Shown: positions 23,476 to 36,579 of the stretch, one piece after another
Layout: each line of letters opens with the position of its first letter
How positions within the stretch are numbered: position 1 is the stretch's first letter
NCBI GenBank assembly: GCA_000969725.1
Contig: JXSR01S062002.1
Source: Ophiothrix spiculata
Taxonomy: Eukaryota; Echinodermata; Ophiuroidea; Amphilepidida; Ophiotrichidae
Direction: 5' to 3' (one strand)
Length of the DNA stretch: 55,928 nucleotides
Notes under the pieces: model-generated
What the model was told of the DNA's origin: nothing
Database searches by the model: none
What the model saw: the letters and a program-made list of their open reading frames with translations, nothing else
Position numbers and translations under genes: made by a program

Positions 23476-23605
23476 TGGCGAAATCGGCAGTGCAGAATGC
23501 CTGCCTAAATCTCGATATCTCGGCAGACAAATTTTGCCTAAATATCGGGATTTCAGCAAGCATTATGACGTTATCACGAGATCTAGGCAAGCGTTGTATC
23601 ACAAC
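23476..23605. repeat. CACGTG/CGGCAG module cluster
   Basis: Several diverged direct and inverted copies of a TGCC-AAATC-CG word occur here, including GATATCTCGGCAGACAAATT. They are related to 21,471-21,532 and 23,945-24,052. The sequence produces two overlapping short ORFs on opposite strands, neither of which I accept as a gene. Confidence 0.6.
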
Positions 23606-23653
23606 AAACTCCGATGCCGAAAAGCCGATATGTGACGTCATAGCAACCCTGGA

Positions 23654-23833
23654 AAAAATCGAGTACAAAAAAAGTACAACATTCCTAAGGTGCACATTTG
23701 GAACACAATTATAGTGCAGTTTTAGTACAAATATAGTACAAATTTGTGTACTATAAATGTACTCAAATTGTACTTAAATGATGTTCCAAATGTGCACTTT
23801 AGGAATGTTGTACTGTTTTTGTACTCGATTTTT
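23654..23833. mobile_element. Palindromic MITE, about 180 bp
   Basis: AAAAATCGAGTACAAAA at the left is the inverse of TTTTTGTACTCGATTTT at the right, allowing a base or two. Inner arms with ACAACATTCCTAA and TGCACATTTGGAAC also pair. Almost the whole element can fold on itself. It sits between the two CGGCAG module clusters and may have inserted into them. Confidence 0.75.
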
Positions 23834-23944
23834 ACTACATTGTAGGGAATTAGTATTTATTTACAAAATATGATATTACAATTTTCTGACTGCAGGCTGG
23901 TTAAAGGCATGTGCTTTTGTACCAAAACAGTAAGTAAACGGTGG

Positions 23945-24052
23945 AAAAGCAATATTTTGTCTAAATCACGTGGTTTCGGCAAAAACATGCCTGCCGAAAT
24001 CACGATATCTCGGCAGACAATTTTCTACCGAAGTCACGTGTATTCGGCGTAA
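23945..24052. repeat. CACGTG/CGGCAG module cluster, second part
   Basis: AATCACGTGGTTTCGGCA, TGCCGAAATCACGATATCTC and a diverged inverted CCGAAGTCACGTG lie in about 100 bp. It is the continuation or a copy of 23,476-23,605. Confidence 0.6.
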
Positions 24053-24573
24053 CAACTTTGATCTGGGAAAAAAAGGTAACTCAAGCGTTATTATTACTTT
24101 TTATCTAATTAATATGAATGTGGGAGATTGTGTTTCTTTGATCTAACTCCAGCTATGTTTTATGCTTCACTCAGCCTTAAATATCTTGTGAAAAGTATCT
24201 CATGTGCCTGTATACTTAAATTTTATAGGCTAAGGTAAAGATAATATTTCATACCAGTTCAATGCATTAAAATCTCTTATTTCAAGTCAATTTTATTGGT
24301 CATACAAAGATTATGTCAAATTTCTTGTTTCTAAAATCGTCGTGGTTTCTAGGAATAATAATATTACCTATATTTGTTATCCGTTTGCTATTTGAACTAG
24401 ATAAGAATAGAATATAAATAGACACATTTCATGCGAGATTCTGTCGATTTATTAGTTTAACACATTTTTCAAATAGAAAGCGCTGTGGATAGTTTTTTTT
24501 CACTGTGTGTGGTTGTTTTTTTACGTCGTAACCTTATTCAGTACAAAATACTGCAAATAGTTTGAGCAGAATT
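24053..24573. other. Spacer before copy B
   Basis: AT-rich sequence with no match elsewhere in the window and no supported gene, RNA or repeat. Confidence 0.5.
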
Positions 24574-24726
24574 AGATATTCTAATGCTTTGTCATACAAA
24601 TTGTATTTAGCAAGTTTTATACTTTCGATATAGATCTCATCATGCTCAATTTTATCTTAATATTTGACTTGTGCCATTTCTATACCACTTCATTTACTGA
24701 GGTTCCAATGATTATTTAGTCCACAT

Positions 24727-25224
24727 CACTGGTGTAACAACCGGGGGCAGGGGGGTAAGTTGCCCCCCCCCCCCTGAAGGCTCTCAGGGGGGAAATTCGC
24801 GGACCAAGGGCAAAATAAAGGGGAGAGAAAGAAGAAAAAAGAAGGGAAATGGAGAGAAAAGAGGATAAAAAGGGAAAGAAAGAAGGGTGAAAAGAGGAAA
24901 AGGAAAAAAGAGGAAGATAAGGGGAAAAAAGAGGAAGATAAGGGGGAAAAGAGGGGGGAAAGAAAGAGAAAAGAAAAGGGGAAGAAAAAAAGATTAACAA
25001 AAGGGAAGGGGAAGGGAAGAGGTTCCTTTTCAAGCTATTTTCTCAATTTTGAAAATAAAATTTACCATTTGCCATAGTTTTGCAATAATTTTTTTGCGCT
25101 TTGCGCGAATTCCAAAACTTAATAACAATTTTAGGTAAAAATGGGGGGGGAGGGGGGAAAATTCCGTCAGGGGGAAATTTTGGGGCTTTGCCTCCCCTGA
25201 CGACCAACACCTGTTACGCACCTG
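24727..25224. mobile_element. hAT-like MITE with polypurine core
   Basis: The exact octamer GTCCACAT flanks it (24,719-24,726 and 25,225-25,232). The ends CACTGGTGTAACAACC and CAGGTGCGTAACAGG are inverted. Copy A at about 221-236 is uninterrupted. Bases from about 24,818 to 25,022 are nearly all purine. CGCTTTGCGCGAATTCC near 25,097 resembles CGCTTCGCGCGAACTTC near 26,395 in the next element, so the two are related. Confidence 0.9.
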
Positions 25225-26154
25225 GTCCACATCCATTGTTTATTTAATGTTATCAATTCAACCATGGAAATAATAGAGGTCAACCTCTTAAACTCTGTTA
25301 CTCCACCTCTGTAACAATCCTCCCCTATGATTGCTAAACCTTGGTCACATTGCATGATATGGAATAGAAAATAAATATCTTCGCAACATCTTGCTACAGA
25401 ATTGTGCTTGCTTGATAGAAGCCAGATGACGTATCGAACTCCACCATATATTCCACGGCCAGCATAGAACCTCTTGTCCACTGTGTAAGGAAGCTACAGG
25501 CGAGTTCCCTACTAAGAAGAAAAAACTGTTTAAAGATACGCGCTGTATATACCACTATTTCTTACCTATCCCTTTTCAATCAAGTTAGGCTCAAGTTGTA
25601 GGATATGATGATGCTGAGTTGACTGCTGACCAAATTGCCACGATTGCCCAAGATCAATGTGTTCAGAGGAATCATGTAACCGCCTAATATGCAGTCGGCC
25701 AATGATGATAAATGTGATGGAGAATTGAGGTGGATAATGATAAAGAAGATAACGATGATGAAGATTATCATCTTCTTCTATGAATGTCTCTCCAGTACTT
25801 TTACCGAAGAAATAATGTCCTTTTGAAAACTAACAAGCAAAAAAAAATAAAGGTCTCACATACATATTGTCTTTTTTCTTCTCTCTTTTTTTCTCTCCCC
25901 TTCCCTTCCTTTTTCTTTTTCTTTTTTTTTTATTGGCCACATCCCAAATGCCCGTTTTATCCCGTACTCCTTTTTTGTTGAGCACGCCAGTGAACATTCT
26001 CTAACACAATATTTGGTTTCATACTTAATCGTTAAATGTGTCCGATATGGTGGGTGAAAATGCGTTCATGTTGCAGTACAACTTTCTTTCAAAGTGTTAT
26101 TTCAGCATGTGAATTTTTTCATCGGGCTGGTAACTTTAGAAAGTTGTTGGCCCT

Positions 26155-26579
26155 CAGTGGCGTGCCCAAAGGGGGGGCCGGGGGGGCACGTGCCCCCCCA
26201 GTCTGGTGAGTCAGTCGGGCAAAAAGGCCCATTCGGGCATATTGACACAAAAAGGATAGAAAAGAAAGGGGAGTAGAGAAAAAAATCAAAAGAAAAGAGA
26301 AGAAAAATTGTTTTAAATGTTTTGAAAATCATTGAAAAACTTGAATTTTCCTTAGTTTTTGATAATTTAAATGTGAAAAAGCGAAAAATTTTGCGCGCTT
26401 CGCGCGAACTTCTATGTATTATCAATATTCAGTCGAAATATGCCATTTTTTAGCTAAATTGACAAAAAATTTCGCGCGCTACGCGCGCATTTTCAAAGTT
26501 TTATAATTTTGCCTCCGGTCATTCGGGGGAAATTGATGGTTGTGCCCCCCCCACTCAAAAAATCCTGGGCACGCCACTG
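26155..26579. mobile_element. hAT-like MITE
   Basis: The exact octamer TTGGCCCT flanks it (26,147-26,154 and 26,580-26,587). The ends CAGTGGCGTGCCCA and CAGTGGCGTGCCCAGG are inverted. Copy A at 1,097-1,104 is uninterrupted. GC-rich arms and GCGCGC words frame a purine-rich part. No transposase is encoded. Confidence 0.92.
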
Positions 26580-29429
26580 TTGGCCCTACAGACTAGTACA
26601 AAACACAAATGCATGCCGTACTCCACGTCATAAATTGACAGTTTTGAATTTGTTGTAAGAAGTGATAAGAAACATATCCTAAGCTCAGAATTTCTTTGCA
26701 TTTACTATTGAGTTACAGAAGTAAGTTAACCTTTAACACAGTGGTCGGTTCTCTTTACATCGCTGTTTTAAAAAAATCAGTATCAAAAAATTATCTTTTT
26801 ACAGAATAAAGATAAAAAATATTGTTAATTTACTATACATTTAAGAAAAACGTGACAAAAGAAGGGAAAACACCTAACTCTTCCCCTGTAAAATAAACGC
26901 AAAGCAAAATAACAAGATATTCATTTTGATGCATATAAACATCAGAAATGTTGAAAATAAGGGATAATGGTTTACTTTTTTTACTTTATTTAGGGATAGA
27001 TTGTTTCAATTGCTTAATTACATGACCTGATACAAACAAAGCAAACGCAAAGTAAACTTGATAATGGTTTATCAAGGGCTTCGAAATTATATTATTTAAT
27101 TTAATTTAATTTAATCTTAAACAAATCATATCATTGCATGGTTAATTTTGGTTAAACACAAGGGAATACGAAGGGTATTCAATTAGTTCGGTGCCCGAAG
27201 TAGACGGCCATGAGCGATGCTATACTTCAACGTTACGCAATTTAACTTGATGGATAAATAACCGAGTATATATATATATATTTTTGTTTTCTATATTACA
27301 GAAAAATATAGTAAGCACGAAAAATCGAAAATTAAAAGGCATCTTGATATCAATCGACCCAACATTCGCCACATCCTGTCCGGTTTGAAATCTTCAGCCC
27401 AATTGGTCTGATGTTATGTGAAGGAGGAACCTCAAGTTTGAATGTCAGTGAACGATTGTCATTTCTTCAATTTGCAAGGTAAAACATCAATTTTCTGAAA
27501 CCTAAAAATTTAGAATTTCCTGTAACATTAAAACGAAAGCCGAAAGTTACCTAAAACTTTCCATATTTGCATCAATTAAGTTAAAAAAAAACATAACATG
27601 TAAATTAGCTTTCTGTCTTCTTTCTCGGCTACAAACTTATTTAGCACCTTTAGTAGCTTCTTGTACTGTCTTTTATAATTAACTTTTCATGCTCAAGTGG
27701 TATGTCTCACTACAAAATTTTCAACAAGTAAATTCTTTTCAATATTTTTCTTTGGGGGGAAGCAAATACTTGTAAATAACTGACTGGTGACTGAGAGTGT
27801 TTATCCCGTTCAGATCATAGTCCTTAATTATTCATTGGGTCCAGATAAATTATTTTATGGGTCAAAACGAAACTTTTATATTTGAATACGCTAGTACAAG
27901 AACAGCCCAACTCAACAATTTTGCTCAAACTTAGTTATGCACACCAAATCATACCACAGCAGGCTTCCTGTGGTTCTACATTCTAACTGGACTTATATAA
28001 ACGAATAAGGTCAAGATCCGTAGAGTTGGGGTTTTCTTCGCCGAATATTTTGGTGCCATGTGCTCAAAACGGTAGACCTAAGGTATACATCTTCTTTCAC
28101 CTGAGACATACTTTTATATTGATATAGAATAGCACAATAACTGGGCTTGGACCTTCAAACTGCATAAACTTTTAAAATCTTTGACACCACTAATTCACTG
28201 ATTTTGTCTGATTTTCCCTATATTCTCAGCTGTTTATTTCATCATTTACTAGTTAAACATACATATTTTAAAACCCCAACTCCATCGATTAAAATCTCCC
28301 CAAGTGTTGCCATGGAACCGCAAATAATATAAACACATATCATATAATTATGCTGTTTTACTTAATGATGTTCCTTGTTGATGTTGTTTATATTTCAGCA
28401 ATTTGACGTTTAAAATGTGATCTTTCCTTGACTATTGTGGTTTCTACTAAAATGTTGAATTTTGTTGAGGCTGAGTATTTTTCTGTTTTTTATAAAGAAA
28501 CCAGTGTGTCAAGCAGTGATTATGATATGTTCAATCTGGACTAGGATACCCAAGTAATATTGAGTCGAAGCAGAGTGGGTAAATAACAAATATGTGTGAA
28601 CTATCTTGCCGACTGAAAATTCACCATTGTCCTGAAAGGAAGTCGAAACATGGTATAGCCAATATTTGCTACGTGTGCAAATGTAAGATGGTTTGCTATT
28701 TTTTCAGTTTAATAATGTCAAAAGGTGCAGATCTTTTTCAAATGCAATTATATTAACAGACAGAAAAACCAATATCAAATCGTTATCACTCTTACCATTC
28801 AATGGTGGAAAAGGTCCATGTCCCGATTTCTTTTCAGTTTTTGTTTTAGTTGTGCATTTTTTAGTTCACAAGACATTTTACAGGATATTTTTCTATATTC
28901 GTGTTCCTCGAGGTTAATTGCAAACGACTTATACAATTTCGACCTTTGAAAAAAAAACGTTGAATGCTATTCTAATCTTTATAAGATATTTAAAAGATTT
29001 AGAATCATTTTCTTTTACTTAACAAAATTGTAAAAAAATAAAAATATTCTAACCCTTCTATTTCAAATTCGTCAACCGTAGATTCGTAGACCTTTCTAAA
29101 TAAAGACTCATTACACATCCCATATTATCAGAATGTTTTTACTCAGATACACGCAATAGTATCATTGTAGCAAGAGTGAACGAGACTCATAGTAGAGCGC
29201 CTCTTGTCGCTGACCAACACAGCACAGCCCGATAGAAGTCCTACTTCGTGGTATGTATTACCTCATTAGCAATAATGTTAGTTTAAGCTTATGGTTAATT
29301 CAGTAATTCTATCACTGCAACATTGCTCGACATCTTCCAATACGTAATCTTAACATCGACTGGTAGGATGAAAAACTACAAAAATACATGCTTTAATAAA
29401 ACGTTCAAAATTACATAGTATCATCATGA

Positions 29430-30220
29430 TCATGTGACTACCAAGTGACAAGAACATTCACTACACTTTTATAGAACAATTACCATAGAAATCACCATAA
29501 TCTCATGATGAAATTTCAACTGATTTTATTGAACGGTTCGTTTGCAATGTAATGTTTCAAACTGTCTTATCAATACACCCTTAACGCCTCGTACACATTC
29601 CCGTTGGACACAGACATTTGGTCCTTAATACCATTCAAATTGGTAGATTTGTTCGTTATTTTACATTTGATAAAAGAAAATGCAATTTGACCTTTAATAC
29701 AATCGTTCTGATTTTACAAAGATTGACAACAGATATATCTGAGCTTTAGACATTTTTATATAAAGTGATAGTTCACAATTGGCAAACTAAGTCATTTCCC
29801 CATTGTCTTCCTATTTTAATTGGTGTGTTACGTTACATCAATACTTGCCTGAAGAGCTTCGATACATGACATTAAGTCGTAAGAAAAGAACCTCATAAAA
29901 CGATAAAAGGAGAGAATTGAGTCTTATTCAAGTTTAAATAATACAGTACAGAATCAGTCACATCCGATTTTCTTTTATTTCTGCAAGGTAGAATTACAAA
30001 CCGTCTTTTTTCTTCTTTCAATGAGTAAAAGTAATGCTTATGAATATTTGAAATATTACGCAGTTACATGTGTAATTCATTTCATGATGGGGCTTGCATT
30101 TTTATTAAACAAGTACACAGATATAAAGATGACAATATACCTGCATGAAAAAAACTTATCAACTGTATGGTTTTCGGTAACAGGTACGTTTGATTTTTAT
30201 CCAACCGTAACATCCTAAAA
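29430..30220 (+). repeat. Parent-unit anchor a (copy B)
   Basis: Close match to 3,880-4,640. The empty foldback target GTCAGAGT lies just downstream at 30,230-30,237. Confidence 0.85.
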
Positions 30221-31838
30221 ATATGAAGAGTCAGAGTAACTTCAGACTAGATCCACCAATCGCCAAATGGAAGCTCCTTCACTTTCTGTCATGTTGTATG
30301 TGCCAGAACAATGGGTTATAAATAGTTAAGGGTTGAGGGAGTTCATTCTTGGTTGGCATGATCGAAAAAAATATTTAAACGTTTTTGGCAAAATATACAT
30401 GTATTTAATACAATGATTATTAGAAAAAGTGGAAAAAATCACCTAAAATATGTTTTTTAACTAATAATCCAAAGAAAACACCTTCATTTGTTGTCACGTT
30501 ACAAGGCAGCAGTAATTACGAACTTTACTTACTTCACAAATTATTGACCTATGGTATAATCAGACACCTGACACTTTATCCCAATAAACTTCATAGCTCA
30601 TTTGATTACTATATCTCAATAGTCGCTGGTTAACGTTTCTTGGTTGATTACGTGATCAGTGACTCCAATTACAAAAACGAGGTCGCATAATGAATAATCC
30701 TACTCAAATAAATCCTTACATCGTCCTTGATGTGTATTACGCTTAATCGGTACAAGCTGTGCAGCATTCTTCAAAATGCGACGTCGTTTTTGTTAACACA
30801 CTACGTTACTCGTTACGCTATGATTGGGGCCATGTTTTGAGCTTATTGTCATCTCTGCTACTCTGTGGTATAATCATGATAATAAGGTGATTATGAATTA
30901 CGTATTCTATAATATACCTGAGGGTTTGGGTGGCAGTCAAATATAAACTAGATAGGCCTACAGATGTAAGGCTCACGATTCGAGTACTGGGGCATTTGGT
31001 CAAATGCACAGTTTCAAAAAATGGATGTCTAGAAGAGTGAAAATCACCCTAAAAACAAGCCTAATACACATTTTTCTTGATTGTGTACGTACGATTCAGC
31101 AGGGTTTATTATCAAAGCTATTGGCGATTACCATTGTATTCATGTTAAAAGTCAAGGTGTGCATACCAGCTTATGCGAATATTTTATTTATTTTTATTCC
31201 GAATATATTTGGAGTGAAACGCCTGTTTAAAGTTCTGCATTTTGTACTAGAGATGTTTAACGAAATCATATGAATACAAACAAACCTAAAACAAACTGAC
31301 ACCCTTCTTCAAATTAATAATGGCCTTCATATCCCAGTTTTTTACTGTCATAGATTCCTTTGTATTTTGAAAGGTTTCACTGAGAGTCTTTCACTCGGAA
31401 TCCGGAGAAAGATCTTGAAGTTAATGTCTAACTGGTTTAACACTCGTATGTGAGGTAATTAAAAAACAGCCACTAAAACAGCCAGTAGGCGCTTACCTAT
31501 TACTTTCAAACATGAGTACCCCGGCATACCCGGTGCTTTATGATAGAGACCTTGCATGCTTTCATCAATTGATATCAAACAAAGGATTTGGACTGATGAC
31601 CTTTCCCGTAAAACGCAGTCCATTCAATTAGATATTGTAATTAACCTTCTCATAATGGTGCATTCTTATTGATGGGAAAATATGAAGTGATTGAAAATGG
31701 TAACATTTCTATTGAATGCATTTGAGCTATCCGCCATATTTACTGTAGTACATTTCACAAGCAGGGCGTCAACTGCAAGGAATATCTTAATATCTGTGAA
31801 GTTACCAATTTTAAAGCGGCTGATGTGAGTATAAACTA

Positions 31839-32055
31839 CCGTATCCACTCGTCCAATTCAACTATTCATTCTTTGAATTTAGATCACGTTACAGTTGAGC
31901 GCTTTCATACTACCGTGCCAAAAATTGTTAAAAAAAACTTTTTTGAAGTGTCGGTCATAGAGTATGACTATTTGTCAAACTTTTGGAAATGGGGATTTTG
32001 TTAATTAAAGGAGATTGTCAGATGGAAATTAGTTGAATTAGACGAGTGAATAGGG
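31839..32055. mobile_element. TA-flanked MITE, 217 bp
   Basis: The inverted ends CCGTATCCACTCGTCCAATT and CCCTATTCACTCGTCTAATT lie between TA at 31,837-31,838 and 32,056-32,057. Copy A has one TA at 6,854-6,855 with the same flanks, so the insertion followed the duplication. The TA target suggests Tc1/mariner. Confidence 0.92.
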
Positions 32056-32999
32056 TATTTTAAAACTTAATTGTCTATATCCGCTTTGACCATACAATGG
32101 TTTTAGACCTGTTAGTCCTCAATAAAGTGTCAAAATTCGATGTTTTAACTTATAAAGCTTCATATCTCGATTTTCAGATTTTGCTTATTGAGGCCGACAT
32201 CTGTGACATAAACGGCTTGTTTTTTCAATGATGTTATCCTTACAATTTAGTAAAAAGTACATGCGCGGTTAATTGAGTGTCACAGCAAGTCTTTTTTTTT
32301 TATACAAAAAGAATAATTTTTTTTAAATTGATTGATTTTAGCGAGCGATTTTAACAACGGAAAATTGACTGTAAAATGACGTGCTATTGGCTATATTGTC
32401 ATTGTCCTCAAGACAATTTAACAAAATACATAATTATTTCATTAGTGTTTGTAATTTAATCTGCCAAAATTGGAAAGAAATCGGTTTACAGAAACACATG
32501 AATCTATAAGGTTTCCGCGAAAAAGCATGAGATTTTTTGTCGTAAGCTGTTGATGCAATTTTGACCATGTTTTTGTTACTAAAATCATTAATAAATGTTT
32601 GTGTTTAATCTAAAGACTTTAACCTTTATGTTCACTAAATATTGTGATGATCGAATATGTGTAAGTTGGCCAAAACTCATGGTAAACATAGCGTTCCGCT
32701 CTATCGCTCACTTAAAGGGACTGTAGCCTTAAAGTCTGTAGTAGATTATCGTCACTCTAATAAGATTATTGCCTATCTTACATTATGACGAAATTAAGAT
32801 TTTTGAATAATCAGCTCATTAGATTAAGGGGCACCTGTAAAAATGTATATGAACTTGAAAATGTTCTACAGAGTCAAAATGCATAACTCAAGTCAATTTA
32901 GAATAAACTTGGCTATCTAATTTCATATTCTTGCCTATCTCTCAACACTTTGTCAGTTAGGCAAAAATATCCTTTTATAGTCCTGTATATCTCACACAA

Positions 33000-33779
33000 T
33001 GTTATTTATGCTATCTCAATTTGTAAAATTGCCAAAGTGATTATTAGTGGTTACGTAATACTTCTCTTCAGACATGTAAACATAGTTATTATATTTGCTT
33101 TGTATCTTCAAGTTATTATACAGGACATGTTCAAAAAGAGTAACCAACTATAACAAATAGACTGTTTTTCTTAATTTTGTCAATATTGTCAAAATGTGAC
33201 GTTATCTTATTTTAAAAAAAAACCTCTATCATTATCAGGATGATTAACTCTTTACATACACCTCTTTAATTATAATGCCTTTATAATTTTTGCCAAAAAA
33301 CACAATCAGCAAATACGGTACAGCACTTTGCATTTTTTTCAAAAAAATGAAATAAAATAAAAAATTGAAACTAACAGAGGTCATTGATTGGTATATCCCA
33401 TAAAGTAATTTGATGCAAATTTGTGCCTAAACAAATTTTGGTTAGGCTTTCCAGAAACTTTTGCCGCAAAAGGGTAGATTTTTTTAGTTTTATGTCTAAA
33501 ATTGTAGATTTTAGTTCAAGATCAACATCTCCAGGTATTTCCGATTCTTTCCTACGGATCAAATTTTTAGTTGTTGACTTATAGATGTGTTGACACCAGC
33601 ATTTAAGGTTTTTGAAATGAATTTTCCTTTCTCCCCTTTTGAATAGCCCTACCAACTGTCCTACATTTATAAGGACAATCCCTCATTCTGAATATTAAAT
33701 CGCAGCTCCCGAAGAAAAATAACGAGGTCCAAAACAATCAGAGACGAATTCACAACACTGACCGAAAAATAGGTGGTGC
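33000..33779. other. Segment kept in B, lost from A1
   Basis: About 780 bp lie between words that are adjacent in A1 (about 7,780). The last part (33,600-33,700) recurs in A2 at 14,200-14,270, so it is ancestral and was deleted from A1. A minus-strand frame of 94 codons (33,371-33,655; MVGLFKRGERKIHFKNLKC and on) has no recognised family and the A2 equivalent is not preserved. Confidence 0.55.
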
Positions 33780-34810
33780 AAAGTTATTACTGCCATTTAT
33801 AACCGCTCTTTCGACATTTGTAATGCCTTTTATGTGTAATTTATGAAGAAATACGTTATTAACTTATTTCTTACTTTAAGGTCTACTTATCCCTATAAGA
33901 GAATTTCGACCTGAGATGCCCCTCATTTTGTCATTTTGTTCACTGTGCTTTGCCATGCATGACATAATGATGTCCCTCGTTCCAAATGTGGATGTCCCAT
34001 ATTCTGGGATTCAGAGGTTTGCAGGTCTTTAATTCTATATCATATTGGCTCATGCATGATATTCTGAACACACACCACAAATAGATCGCCTATTCATTCC
34101 TATTAAAACAACCCCCAAATCATGGCGGATACCTTGGCTATAAAGCGACTGGTTGCTTCAACTCTTGGATTTATTTTGAGATTATGATCTAGATGAGCCC
34201 ACAAAGTGAAAAAATATAAAGGGGTAACCTTGAAATTTTTTTGCTAGGTCGCCTCGAACATAGGATATGTTCAAAATTGAATTTTCTCCTGACTCGCAAC
34301 AAAATTTCTCTAAACACTGAAAATCTGATCTCAAATTTTACAAAAACAGCAAAATTGTAGTAATCTTTAACCAGCCTGACTACATTTGAACAACAGAACA
34401 GATTCAAAAGAAATTTGATCAAAAAAACTAGTTCCCGCCATTTTTCAAGCTTTTACTTTAGAGAGGGCTACCAAACACATGCTCCCGCATTGCTCTGTAT
34501 GTGCCAAATGCCTTTATTTAGTGATGTGTGTCCTTAAGAAATTCTTTAGAAGCGAACAGTGCTCTCTTTAAATGTGAAACATTGTGCTCTTCGGTTTATT
34601 GAAAGCAAAGAAAGATTCGAAAAAAATTGACGCCTTTTTCGCCAAAGCCTCGTAATTTCATGTTTTGGTGTTCAAATTTAGACAGATTGTAGGGTTGATA
34701 CTTCTTGTTGAATTGCAGAAAATATTGTAAAAATATGTGGTGTTGGTTTTGAATTATAAATTCACGCTGTTTTGACTGCCAAAAACGGCTGAGCAACACG
34801 ACCCCAAGAT

Positions 34811-35072
34811 GTTTCATTTTCAAATTTCAGTTAACAACCGTTTTGATTTTATGAGCAATTTTGTATTTTCCACTTGCCTATACTTTACTGTGTCAGTAAT
34901 TTTATGGTTACCATTATTTAACATATTTTCACTTATATCTCCAAAACGTGACACGTTTCAGCCGTACGTAAAATTTCACACGGGTAATGAGAAAAATATG
35001 AGAAATACTAATACTATGGAACCAAAATCTCAGAAAGTTTGAAAAATACTGACCCAATCGGACAGGGTTCCT
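34811..35072. mobile_element. TTAA MITE, left-truncated (copy B)
   Basis: Counterpart of 9,151-9,444. The right end and TTAA (35,073-35,076) are intact. The left is cut by a deletion that also removed A positions 8,782-9,195. Confidence 0.8.
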
Positions 35073-35663
35073 TTAACTGCATCCATGCAGAGTACATTAT
35101 ACAGAAATCAGAGATGGTTCAATATTTCCCTGTATTTTTATGTATTTATGTATATATGTAAAAATAGTGTCATCAATTTAGTTTATCTTATTGCGAACAC
35201 TTTGAATTGCAAAGTTAAAACAAATGATATAGTGCTTTTAACTTAAAAGTTTTCAATAAAAGTGGAATAGGAAAACAGAAACAGTGTATATATTATTCCA
35301 GCTTTAAACTGATCTTTTCATTTGGCAGACATGCAAGTGTTTTCTTAATGTAAATGCTGTTTAAAATGCATAACACATAAGGCGACCATAGTTGTTGATT
35401 TGTTAATTAAATAAAATAATTACAAATTTATTGGTTCATCCTTCATGTAATGCTTTCCACTCAGCACAATTTTGCATTAAAACATATCATTTTTTAATCA
35501 TGAAAATTTATCAAACCAATTTCAAGTTTATCTTTAATTTTTTTTCAAAGAAGAAAACTTGGCTATATCCATTCGAAGATGTTTTATTTTTTTTAAATGC
35601 AAAAATAAGTGTTTTTAAACCATCTACGAGTTAATCTGCTCATGCATGAGTTGTAGCACAATT

Positions 35664-35798
35664 GTGACCCGTCATATCGAAAAGTACCTTAAGTAATACG
35701 AGATACGGGCCATTGAAGCTGAGCATAGTCAAAAATCACGTTCAAGGTCAAGTTTCTAATTTCATCAGAAACGTTACCTTTGAAGTATATTCTATCAT
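35664..35798. mobile_element. Left part of the 10,101 element (copy B)
   Basis: Begins after CACAATT (35,657-35,663) with the end CCGTCATATCGAAAAGTACC. It is broken near 35,798, where the sequence jumps to the hAT MITE remnant. Confidence 0.75.
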
Positions 35799-35820
35799 CA
35801 TGGCAGATTTTCTGCCAATA

Positions 35821-35900
35821 TTGGGTGTACCTTTTGAATCTCATTAGTCGGGGAACTTCGTATCTAGCCCCACCGGTCAAAAAATCTGCGCACGCCACTG
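35821..35900. mobile_element. Right part of a hAT-like MITE (copy B)
   Basis: Matches 13,290-13,369 and ends GCGCACGCCACTG followed by TGATTGTG at 35,901-35,908. The left part was removed by the deletion. Confidence 0.85.
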
Positions 35901-36139
35901 TGATTGTGAATAAAGCTCTTTATGGCTCACCCTGTATTAATTTCACTTTCGATACCACATTGAAAACCATGAAAGCAGTTCATCGTCGGGTAGAGGTAAA
36001 AATAACAGTCCTGGCTGTATTAACGCTGTAAATGGAAACCAAAGCTTATTGCATGATGTTATTTTGATTGTACGTGTGGAGCCACTTTGAAATCACATGT
36101 TATAGCACTTGGCATTATCAACGCCTCATTGAAATAAGA

Positions 36140-36360
36140 AATAACAAAGTCTATGAATAAATCATTTAAGTGTGCGTTTCTACAGGCACGGGTTTCTCTA
36201 GAAACCAGACCAAGTGATATTTACAGATGTTTATGTACGGTCAATATATGGGACAATAACCTGATTAAAACATGTGTCTTAGTGTGGTGTGGGATATTTT
36301 GCATCACATTTTATTATGAAGAAGAAATATTATTTCTAAATGTGTGGTTTTTTCTCTCTC
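36140..36360 (+). repeat. Parent-unit anchor d (copy B)
   Basis: Matches 13,600-13,835, including CCAAGTGATATTTACAGATG. Confidence 0.88.
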
Positions 36361-36579
36361 TTAGTAAAAAACCCGGCTCATTAGATGCAAGCTATATTTT
36401 TGACAACAAGAAAGATCCTTTACAAAAAGTGGCCATAAGGACATTCCAGTGATATGCCTATTTCGAATGCATAGCATACAAATATTTCTGTCCAACAACC
36501 GTGTATTTAGATCAAACAACAAATTCATGGTTACGAAAAAGAAATGAATAACAAACAGAGACTTTACTTGAAGATAAAT

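Noticed and set aside
24716-25033. Minus-strand ORF rich in Ser, Phe and Pro
   Set aside because: It is the complement of the polypurine tract in a hAT-like MITE that copy A lacks.
25167-25481. 104-codon minus-strand ORF as an exon
   Set aside because: The frame is partly made of MITE end sequence, and the matching part of copy A is not open in the same frame.
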